A stretch of 64,000 nucleotides of DNA, taken from positions 992,001 to 1,056,000 of the forward strand of contig NZ_JACVFB010000001.1 in assembly GCF_014529945.1 (NCBI RefSeq), given 5' to 3'. The notes under the pieces were generated by a model. That model searched no databases and was not told the origin of the DNA. It saw only the letters and a list, made by a program, of their open reading frames with translations. The DNA comes from Chitinophaga varians (GTDB taxonomy: Bacteria; Bacteroidota; Bacteroidia; Chitinophagales; Chitinophagaceae). The position numbers were made by a program, and so were the translations under genes. Within the stretch, counting starts at the first letter, position 1. Each line of letters opens with the position of its first letter. This document shows, in pieces, positions 51,601 through 63,600 of this stretch.

Positions 51601-54600
51601 GGTATTTGCCTATAACACAGCGCTGCTGGATGATCATTACCTGGAAGCGATTACCGGACATTTTAAACAGGTATTACAGCAGATAGCTACCGGTGTTGCA
51701 GAAACCATTCAGGATATTGAACTGCTCACATCCTTCGAAAAGCAACAGCTGCTGAATACCGCTACGGTGGCTTATCCTGCGCATACTACCCTCATCGATA
51801 TATTTGAAGCACAGGCCGACCGCGTGCCGGAACAGACGGCCGTGCGTTGCGAAGAACTGGTATTGACCTACAGTCAGCTCGATAAGCGGGCTACCCGGCT
51901 GGCACACTATCTCCGTGGCAAAGGGGTGACTACCGGCTCACTGGTACCTTTATACCTGGAACGGTCTGCCGATATACTGGTGGCACTGCTGGGCATTCTG
52001 AAAGCAGGTGGCGCCTATGTGCCCATCGATCCGGATTTCCCGGCAGAACGGGTGGCCTTTATGCTGTCGGATACAGAAGCCAACGTGATCGTTACCAACA
52101 CCGCCTGCGCGGGCAAACTGCCATTGGCAGGCCAACAGGTGATAACGCTCGACGGGGACGCTGCGGTACTGGACACCATGCCTGCTACACGCATCGCACG
52201 GGAATGGATACACGGACAGCCGGTATATGTGATTTATACTTCCGGCAGTACCGGTAATCCCAAAGGGGTGATCGTTACCCATCAGAATCTGATGGATTAT
52301 GTATATGGCCTGAAACATGCATTGCCACTGGAAGAGAGCCGTTCTTTCGGCCTCATGTCCAGCATCGCTACCGACCTGGGTAATACCGTCGTGTTTGGCG
52401 CATTGGCCACCGGTGGGGCATTGCATGTCTTCACCAAAGATGCGGTAAATGATGCCGAGAGGATCGCGGCGTACTTTGCAGCGCATCCGGTAGACTGTAT
52501 TAAAATTGTGCCATCGCACTGGAAAGCTTTGTCGTTGCCAGGCAACCTGTTGTTGCCCCGGAAGTTGCTCATTTTTGGAGGAGAGGCGCTGGATGCCGGC
52601 GTTATCGCGGCTATCCGGGCATCAGGCAACAACTGCACCGTGGTGAACCACTACGGCCCAACGGAAACGACTATCGGAAAACTGGTCCATATTGTTCAGC
52701 CGGAAAACGTGTACGAGCAACAGGTACCAATCGGTAAACCATTCTCCAATACACGCATATATGTGGTGTCTCCAACCGGAAAATTGAGCCCTGTGGGTGT
52801 TCCGGGAGAACTGTACATCGGCGGTGATGGGGTGGCTGCGGGCTATCTGCATCAGGAAGCGCTGACCAGCGAGAAGTTCGTAACCGACCGTTTCCTGCCC
52901 GGCGTTTCCTCCTTGTTGTATCGCACCGGCGACCTGGTAAAATACCTGCCGGACGGCAATATCCTCTTCCTGGGCCGTGCAGACGACCAGGTGAAAATCC
53001 GCGGCTACCGCGTAGAATTAGGGGAGATAGAGAACGCACTCGTGAAGAGCGGTCTCACAGAACAGGCGGTCGTGCTGGCGAAGCCTGACCGCAACGGTGA
53101 TAAACGCCTCGTCGCTTATATCCTGCGGGGTAGCGGAGCAGATAAAGAAACATTACAGGCGTATGTGAAAAACGAATTGCCTGATCATATGCATCCGGCG
53201 TTGTGGTCGATCGTGGATAGCTTCCCGTTGATGGCCAACGGTAAGGTAGACCGCAAAGCGTTGCCGGACCCGGATGAGACCATCGAAGCACAACAGGGAT
53301 ATGTGGCGCCCGAAACAGCCACGGAGAAAAAGCTCGCCGCCATCTGGTCGGTGTTGCTGGAAGTAGACGAGGTAGGGCTGCATGATGATTTCTTCGCCCT
53401 CGGTGGCCACTCCCTGCTGGCCATCCGCCTGATCTCCGCTATCCGTAAACAAATGGAAGCGGAAGTAACGATCGGCGATGTGTTTGATTATCCTACGGTA
53501 GCTGCATTGGCCGCTCAACTGGCGCAACGGACAGCACAGCCTGCCGCTGCGGCAATCGTTAAAAAAGAAAGGCCGGCCCGCATTCCGTTGTCTTTCAGCC
53601 AGGAAAGGCTCTGGTTCATCGACCGCATGGAAGGCAGCGTACACTATCACGTGCCGGCAGTACTACGACTGAAAGGCGCGCTGGACACAGTAGCACTGGC
53701 CACTGCGCTGAAGACGATCATCGAGCGCCATGAAGTGCTCCGTACCGTGATAGCGCATGACGGTGCCGAAACCTGGCAACGCGTGCTGCCGGCAAACGAC
53801 TGGCAGTTACAGATCATCGCCGGCACTGCATCGATGGCCGAAAGTGCCCTGGAGGACTATATCGCCCGTTTGGTGAACGCGCCCTTCGATCTTGCTAACG
53901 ACTATATGTTGCGCGCACACCTGATCGCCAGACAACGGGAAGAATACGTGCTGGTGGTCACCCAGCACCATATTGCCTCTGATGCCTGGTCCACCGGTAT
54001 TATCGTGAATGAACTGGTGGAGCTGTACGATGCGCTGACGACAGGCCGTACACCTTCGTTGCCGGAACTGGGCATCCAATATGCCGACTTTGCGATATGG
54101 CAACGGGAATATCTTGCTGGCAGCGTATTACAGGATAAACTCACCTACTGGAAAAATAAACTGTCCGGCACTACTACGTTGCAGCTTCCCACGGATTTCC
54201 CGAGACCCGCTGTACAAAGTACCCGCGGCAGCATGTATTCGTTTAGGTTTGACCGTGAGTTGTCCGCTGCTTTGCAGGCATTGTCACAACAACAGGGCAC
54301 TACTTTGTTTATGACGCTGCTGGCGGCCTTTAAAGTATTGTTGTGCCGCTACAGCGGACAGGAAGATATCTGTGTAGGCGTGCCCGTTGCCGGCAGAACG
54401 CGGCAGGAAACAGAAGGACTGATCGGGTTCTTCATCAATACGCTGGCGCTGCGCAGTGATCTGGGCAATGATCCTGCGTTTACTACGTTGTTGCAACAGG
54501 TGAAGCAGACCACCCTGGGCGCTTACGAGCAACAGGAAGTACCTTTTGAGCAGGTGGTGGATGCTGTGGTGAGAGAAAGGGATATCAGCCGTACGCCGCT

Positions 54601-57600
54601 GTTCCAGGTGATGTTCGTTTTACAGAACGCTCCTGAAGAAGCAGACCTGAAGCTGGGTGAACTGGCGCTGGCGCAGCAGGAAAGCGCGCATACCACTTCC
54701 CGGTTTGACCTGAGCTGGTCGGTGATAGAGGGCGCTAATGGTTTGATGGGCAGTGTAGAATATTGTGTGGACCTGTTCCATGAATCTACGATTCAGCGCA
54801 TGGTGGCGCATTTTGAGCAACTGCTCCGTGCCATTGTGCAGACGCCGGGCATAGCGATAGAGGAGCTGACGCTCGTGACAACGGAAGAAACAGTACAGCT
54901 GCTACATGCGTTCAATCAAGCCCCGGTGGCTTACCCTGCCGAAGATACGATGCTGTCATTGTTTGCCACACAGGTGGCCATGCGGCCGAATTCAACAGCG
55001 CTGGCATCTGCCACAACTTCCGTAACCTATAAAACACTGGATGAAAGAAGCAGCCAGTTGGCGCATTACCTGTTGGGGCAGGGCGTAAAAGCAGGCGACC
55101 GGGTGCCGGTATGCCTGGAACGCTCTCCCGATATCGTGTTGGCGATGCTGGCCATCATGAAGGCTGGTGCAGCTTATGTGCCGGTAGACCCGGCTTATCC
55201 GTTGGACCGTATCCGTTATATGCTGCATGATAGCGGCGCCACTGTGCTGATCACGGATAGTGAATCCAATAGCAGTTTACCGGAAATGGATTTGCTGACC
55301 ATCATTCGGCTGGATGTGGACCGGGAGACGATCAACCGATATAAATCTACCGCCGCGCTGCCGGAAGTAACACCGGGTCATGTGGCCTATCTGATCTATA
55401 CTTCCGGGTCTACCGGTCAGCCGAAAGGCGTGATCGTGCCACATCGTGGCTTAAGTAACCTCATACACTGGCATCAGGAAGCTTTCCGCGTGAACGCGCA
55501 CAGCAGGGCCACGGCTGTTTCCGGCGTGGGCTTCGACGCCTTCGGCTGGGAAGTATGGCCTTACCTGGCAACAGGCGCCTATGTGTACCTGTCCGATAAT
55601 GATACCCGTGTACTCATGCCATCGCTGATTGCCTTGCATCGTCAGCAGGGCTTTACACACGCCTTTATCTCCACAGCGCAGGTACAGGAATTTATCCGTG
55701 CGGCAGCAGACAAAATATTACCGTTACAGTATTTATTGACCGGCGGTGATCAGCTGCCGGCAACAGATATCAGTGGTCTGTCCTATAAAATCATTAACAA
55801 CTACGGCCCTACGGAGAACAGTGTAGTGGCCACCTGGTATGAACTGTCGGCTGCGGATAAAGACCGCGCGCCGGTGATCGGCCGTCCGGTCAGCAATACC
55901 AGGGTGTATATCCTTAACCGTCGTGAAAAACTGTGCCCGGCAGGTATTGCCGGCGAAATATGCCTCGCCGGCGATAGCCTGGCATTGGGCTACTTTGGCC
56001 GCCCCGATCTGACACAGGAGAAATTTGTGGCAGACCCATTCCATGCCGGTGCACGGATGTACAAAACGGGAGACCTCGGCCGGTGGCTGCCGGATGGCAC
56101 CATCGAATACCTGGGCCGCCTCGATGAACAGGTGAAAGTACGTGGTTATCGTATTGAGCTGGGCGAAATAGAAAGCGCCCTGGCTGCCAGCGGACAGGTA
56201 CAGCAGGCTGTTGTGGTAGCGCGCAAAGACCATGAAGGCAACCGTCAACTGGTGGCTTATGTGGTGCCCACCGATGATTACCAGAAGCCAGATACCGTCG
56301 CTTTCCTGAAAAAACGATTGCCGGATTATATGGTGCCAGCCTTGTGGGTAACGCTGGACAAGCTGCCATTGACCGCTAACGGTAAAATTGATAAAAACGC
56401 CCTGCCGGCGCCGGATATGAATAGCATTTCGGCCAACGCGTACGTGGCGCCCCGCAATACGACGGAAGAGACATTGGCGGCCATCTGGCAGGAAGTATTA
56501 GGACGACAACGCATAGGAATACACGACAATTTCTTTGAATGCGGTGGCAACTCCCTGCAGGTGGTGCGCCTTATTGCACTGGTAAGAAGCCGTTTACAGG
56601 TAGAAGTGCCTATCCGGACGGTCTTCGCACATCCTACCGTGGCACAACTGGCCAGCTGGTTGTCCTCCACAGCAGGCATACAGCCGTCAGCGCCGGCACT
56701 GACGGTACAGACCAGAGGTCAGCGGATTCCGTTGTCCTTCAGCCAGGAGCGGCTGTGGTTCATTCATCAGCTGGAAGGCAGCGTCCAATATCATATCCCG
56801 CAATTGTTACAGCTGCATGGGGCGTTGAATGTCTCTGCGCTGGAACGTAGCTTGCAGGCGCTGGTCAACCGCCATGAAGTGCTCCGCTCTGTGATGCTGG
56901 AAGAAGATGGCGTGGTGTATCAACAAATACAACCCACTGACACCTGGAAGCTGAACGTGATAGATAACGCAGCTGACTATACGAATGAAGCCACCAGAGA
57001 AGCCTGGCTGGGCGCCCTGGTGCGCGCACCATTCGATCTGTCGCGTGATCATCTGCTGCGGGCGCATCTGCTGCGTATCGACCATCACAAACATCTGCTG
57101 GTGCTGGTGATTCACCATATCGCGGCCGACGGCTGGTCCATGGGAATCGCTACCCGTGAGGTGATGGCACTGTACAACGCCTATGCAGGCGGCGAACAGG
57201 CGCAGCTGCCGGCACTGCCGTTGCAGTATGCGGATTTCGCTATCTGGCAACGGGCGCGGCTCTCCGCCGAAACGCTGGACCGCAAACTGGCGTGGTGGAA
57301 AAACAAGATGGAGGATGTGGCGCCGCTGGAGCTGCCTACCGACTTTACGCCGCCGTCGACCATCAGCATGAAAGGAGCGAGGCTGGGTGTCAGCCTGCCT
57401 AAAACGCTCGGCCGGCAATTGCAGCAACTGGCGCTGCAACAGGATGCGACGCTTTACATGGTATTGCTCTCAGCCTTTAAAGTATTGCTGCACCGCTATA
57501 GCGGACAAAATGACATCAGCGTAGGTACGTCTGCCGCCGGCAGAACACAACAGGAAACACAACACCTCATCGGTTTCTTCATCAATACGCTGGCCCTGCG

Positions 57601-60600
57601 CAGTGACTTAGGCAATAATCCGGCCTTTACCGACCTGCTGCAGCAGGTAAAACATACCACCCTCGACGCCTTCGATCATCAGGAAGTGCCGTTTGAGAAA
57701 ATAGTGGAAGCCGTCGTAAAAGACCGCGACCCCAACAGAAGGCCGCTATTCCAGGTGATGTTTGTAATGGACAATACACCGTCCTCCCCCGATTTTCAGT
57801 TGCACAACCTGACATTGGCGCCGGAAGAAATCACGCACACGACTGCACGCTTCAACATCATCCTCTCTATGACGGAAGACAGTGAAGGCGGCTTACACGC
57901 GGCGGTGGAATATGCGATGGACCTTTTCCGCGAAGAAACCATCCGGCGGATGTTGGCCCATTTTGAGACATTGTTGGAAGCAATTGTGGCCAAACCGCAG
58001 GAGAAAATCGACCAGCTGGCGTTGTTGACCGGTGAAGAAACGCAACAGCAGCTGGCAGCATTAAGACAGACCGTCCACTACCCACGGCAGCAAACATTCC
58101 TGCACTGGTTTGAAGCGGCTGCCCGCCATCATTCCGACAGTAACGCGCTGGCCTTTGAAGGGCAGCTGCTGACCTGGAAGGCGCTTGATCATCGTTCCGC
58201 CTCGCTGGCGCATTACCTGCGCAGCAAAGGGGTAGGTGCTGATGTGCTGGTACCGGTATGCGTGGACCGCTCGCTGGACATGCTGGTGGCGGTGATGGGG
58301 ATCCTGCGTGCCGGCGGTGCCTATGTGCCCGTGGAACCGGATTTCCCGGCAGAAAGGATCAAATATATGTTGCAGGACACCAGGGCTACCGTGATGGTCA
58401 GCCTTGGCCGCCACCGCGATATCATACCGGCGGTAGAAGGGCTTGAAGTCATCTTCCTCGATGAACAGCAACATATCATCAACGGCTATACGACAACACA
58501 ACAGCTGGAATTGCCCACGCCGTCGTCTGTCGCCTATGTGATCTATACCTCCGGTAGTACCGGTACGCCCAAAGGCGTGAAGGTGACCCATCACAACCTG
58601 GCAGACTATATCACTGGCTTAAGAGCGCACCTGCCGATCGATGAATGCCATTCATTCGGCCTGTTGTCCAGCATCGCTACGGACCTTGGCAATACCGTGC
58701 TCTTTGCTGCATTGTCTATCGGTGCTACGTTGCACCTGTTCTCCAAAGACACGATCAACGATGCGCAGAAAGTGCTGTCTTATTTTGAAAGACATGAAAT
58801 AGATTGTATCAAGATAGTGCCTTCACACTGGAAGGCCTTGTCTGAACCCGAGCAGCTGCTGCTGCCGGCGAAGCTGCTGATCTTTGGCGGCGAGGCGCTG
58901 GAAAGCAGCGTGGTAGACGCTATCCATGCTGCCCATGCAGAATGTGTGGTGGTGAACCACTATGGGCCCACGGAAACCACGATCGGTAAACTGTTGCATA
59001 TCGTGAACGCACACACGGAATATGGCGCCTTTATCCCCGTGGGAAAACCGTTCTCCAATACCCGGGTGTATGTACTCAACGCTGAAAGACAGCTTTGTCC
59101 TGTGGGTGTTCCCGGTGAACTCTACATTGGCGGCGAAGGTGTGGCAGCAGGTTATTTGCATAACGAGGCACTGACGGCCGACCGGTTTGTGGCGGACCCT
59201 TTTACCACCAATCCTGCTGATTGGCTGTACCGTACCGGTGACCGCGTGAAGCTCCTGCCTGACGGCAATATTCTCTTCCAGGGACGTATAGATGATCAGG
59301 TGAAGATACGCGGCTACCGCGTGGAGCCCGGAGAAATTGGCCGGGTGCTGGAACAGTGCCCTGGCGTGGTGCAGGCCGTCGTGATTGCCCGTGAAGATAA
59401 TACCGGCAACAAACGCCTCCTTGGGTATGTGGTGCCGGCAGGCGACTTCGACGAAGAAGCGGTGCTCGCTCAGCTGCGCGCGCAACTGCCCGATTATATG
59501 GTGCCTGCCATCCTCACACCGCTCGAAGCCTTCCCGATGCTGGCCAACGGCAAAATTGATAAACGCGCATTGCCCGACCCGGACAAGGCACTGGCAGACA
59601 CCAACGCGTTTGCAGCACCAACAACGGCCGTACAACGAGGCCTGGCAGCTATCTGGGAGAAACTGCTGGAAGTGGACCAGGTAGGGCTGCACGACGATTT
59701 CTTCGCCCTCGGCGGACATTCTCTGTTGGCCATCCGCCTCATCTCCGCAATCAGAAAACAACTGCAGCTGGAAGTGACCATTGGTGATGTGTTTGATCAT
59801 CCTACCATCGGCGGACTGGCTGTATTGCTGGAATCCCGTAAAGGCACGGCACAGGCGCCGGACCTCCTGCGGAAGGAAAGGCCGGCCAACATCCCGTTGT
59901 CTTTCAGCCAGGAACGGTTGTGGTTCATTGACCAGGTGGAAGGCAGTCTGCATTATCATCTGCCTACGGTGCTGCGACTGAAAGGACCGCTCGACACTGA
60001 TGCGCTGGCCCGCTCTGCGCAAGCCATCATTAATCGTCATGAAGTGCTGCGCACCGTGATAACCTCCAGCGACGGACAGTCATGGCAACACATCCTGCCG
60101 CAGGACCGCTGGCGCATGGAGATATACGAAGAGCCTGCCTTCAGAAAAGATACGACCGCCCTCCATGCTTTTGTGGAGGAGCTGATCACCACGCCTTTTG
60201 ATCTGTCGGCAGACCATATGCTCCGGATACAGCTGATTGTGCTCAGCAGGGAGGAACACATCCTGGTAGCCACGCTGCATCACATTGCATCTGACGGCTG
60301 GTCCACCGGTGTCCTGGTAAAAGAACTGGCCGCTTTCTATGAGGCGTTTGCGGCCGGCCGTGAGCCGGAACTGGCGCCGCTGGAACTCCAATATGCTGAT
60401 TATGCCATCTGGCAGCGGGAACATCTCTCCGGTGAGGTACTGGCTAAACAGCTGGGCTACTGGGAACAGAAACTGTCCGGCGTAGCAGCGTTGCAGCTAC
60501 CACTGGACTACCCCCGTAGTGCGGTGCAAAGCAACCGGGGTGCTACCACTACGTTTATGCTGGACCGTGAGTTGTCTGACCAGCTGCATGCCCTCGCCAA

Positions 60601-63600
60601 ACAGGAAGGCGCTACCATCTTTATGACGCTGCTGGCTGCCTTCCAGGTATTACTGTATCGCTACAGCGGTCAGGACGACATCTGCGTGGGCAGTCCCATC
60701 GCAGGCCGTACCCGGCAGGAGCTGGAAGGACTGATCGGTTTCTTCATCAATACATTATCGCTGCGAAGTGATATGAGCGCGAACCCTTCCTTTACCGCGT
60801 TGCTGCAACAGGTGAAACAAACCACCCTCGATGCCTACGCCCATCAGGAAGTACCTTTTGAGAAAATAGTGGAGGTGGTGGCGAAAGACAGAGACCTTAG
60901 CCGTAACCCTATCTTCCAGGTAGCGCTCGTGCTGCAAAATCTGCCCGATGTGCCGGAACTGAAGCTCGGTGAGCTCATCATGACCGAAGAAGGAGCGGAG
61001 CATACCACTGCCAAACTGGACCTGACCGTATTATTCCGCGAAGGCCCCGAAGGACTCGGCGCCAGCGTGGAATATTGTGCAGACCTGTTCCATGCCAGCA
61101 CCATCGAGCGGATGATGTCTCAGTTCAAACGGCTGCTGCAGGCCATTGTAAATGCGCCGCAGACACCGGTGGCAGCGCTGCCGCTGCTGGACGCTGCAGA
61201 TGAAAAGGTGTTGCTGGAAGACTTTAATAACACGGCTATCGCATATCCGGCTGATCAGACCATCGTGCAGCTGTTTGCCGTGCAGGCACGCCAACGGCCC
61301 AACGATATTGCTGTATTGTTCCGGGAAGAGAAGATCACCTACCGGGAACTGGATGAATGGTCCGACAGGCTGGCGTTGTATCTGCAACAACAGGGCGTGA
61401 AGGAAGAAATGATGGTGCCGGTATGTATCCCGCGTTCACCGGAAATGATGGTGGCCATCCTCGCTATCCTGAAAGCCGGCGGCGCTTATGTACCGCTGGA
61501 CCCGGACTATCCGGCAGAAAGGATTTCCTTCATGCTGGAGGAAAGCAATAGTCATATATCCCTCACCGTTAGCCCGTATGTGGCGCGCCTGGAAGCAGAA
61601 AGACCGGAAATGACGCATCTCTGCATCGGTGAGTTGTATAAAATACTGCCGCCTTATCAGGAAGGCGTTGTACAGAATAAGCTCAACGCAGGCAGCCTCG
61701 CTTATGTAATGTACACCTCCGGTTCAACCGGCAAGCCGAAAGGCGTGCTGGTGACCCATCGGAACGTGACCAGCCTCGTGATGCAGCCTAACTATGTGTC
61801 GCTGCAACCAACCGACGCCATCCTGTCGGCCGGCTCACTGTCCTTCGACGCTACCACCTTTGAATACTGGGGCGCGTTGCTCAACGGTGGCCGCCTGGTG
61901 CTCAGTCCCGAAAACAACCTGCTGGATACAGAAGTATTGAAGCAGGAGTTGTACGGAAAACAGGTGACGGTACTGTTTATCACCACCGGCTGGTTCAATC
62001 AGCTGGTAGATACAGATGTGAGCGTATTCGCCCATCTGCATGCGATCCTCACCGGTGGCGAGAAAATGTCGGAGAAACATGTGGTCCGTTTCAGAACGGC
62101 TTACCCGGACATCAGGATCAGTAACATCTACGGACCTACGGAGAACACCACGTTCTCCCTGAGTTATCCTATTCATGAGAAAGGCCTTACCGTCAATACG
62201 CCCATTGGTATGCCGCTGAACAACCGTACCGCCTATATCCTCGATGCTGCGTTGCAGCTGGTGCCGGTAGGCGTGGCCGGAGAACTGTATGTAGGCGGCG
62301 ATGGCGTGGCGCGTGGTTATCTCAACCGGGAAGAACTAACGGCAGAACGCTTTATCCCTCATCCATTCAGCAAAACACCGGGTGATCGTCTCTATAAAAC
62401 CGGTGACATGGCCCGCTGGCGCCCCAATGGCGCGGTGGAATACCTCGGCCGCCAGGACGATCAGGTGAAAGTACGCGGTTTCCGTATCGAGCTGGGTGAA
62501 GTAGAAAGTGTGCTGCTGCAATATCCACACGTCAGTCAAACGGTGGTCATCGCGAAAGCAGGAGAAAACGGTAACAAACGCCTGCTGGGATACATTGTGC
62601 CTAAAGGTGATTTTGAAAGAGATAAGCTGGTGGCATGGCTGAGAGAACGCCTGCCGGATTATATGATGCCTTCTTACCTGATACCGCTGGAGAAACTGCC
62701 GATGACCGTTAACGGCAAGGTGGATAAAAAAGCGCTGCCCGACCCGGATACCATTATTCAATCCAGCCAGGACTACGTAGCGCCTGCCACACCTACAGAA
62801 AAAGCGCTGGCCGACTTCTGGAAAGAGCAGCTGGAGATGGAAAGAGTGAGCATCCACGATAACTACTTCGAGGCCGGTGGTAACTCGTTGCTGGCTATCC
62901 ACCTGATTGCGCTGATCCGTAAACAGCTGGCCGGCGAAATTTCCATCAGCGATATCTTCGATTATCCTACTATCGCGGAACTGGCGAATGTGCTGGACCA
63001 GCGTGCTACGGCTAAAGTCAATGCCGCGGGACTGGTCGGTGGCTTCCATGGCAATCCGCATATTCTCCCGCTGAATAATGGTCCGCAGGCGTCACCACTC
63101 TTTTTCCTGCCCGGTGGTAATGGTATCTGTGAAGGCTATACGGTATTAGGCGCTGCACTGGAAGATGTCGGTGTGCTCTATGGCCTGCAGATGATGGGCA
63201 TCTTCGACGGTGAAAAACCGCTGGACAATGTGCCTGCCATCGCTACACAGAACATTGCGTGGATGAAGTCCGTACAACCGGAAGGCCCGTACCGGCTGAT
63301 AGGCCACTCCCTCGGTGGCCAGGTGGCCTACGAAATGACGCGGCAGCTGGAGCAACTCGGCGACAAGGTGGAAGCGCTCTTTATCCTGGACACACATGTA
63401 GCGCCTAAACGCAGTGTGCTGGATAACGATACGCTTTATAACTCCCTGCTGGAAGCCTTTGAAGTATATAAGATCGCCGTTAAGCCGTATCCGGAATGGG
63501 TGAAAGCCCTGAAGCCGGCCATAGCCGGACTGGAACCGAAGGCTGTCATTCCATTCGTGCTGGAATACCTGAAAGAACAGGTGCCCGAAGAAAAGGAACA

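Noticed and set aside
58823..60040. Long open frame of 405 codons on the minus strand inside NRPS 3 (and many similar ones, e.g. 15561-16703)
   Set aside because: It lies fully antisense to a continuous NRPS frame with recognisable domains; its translation is rich in His, Gln and Arg with no known motif. Biased codon use on the coding strand explains such shadows.
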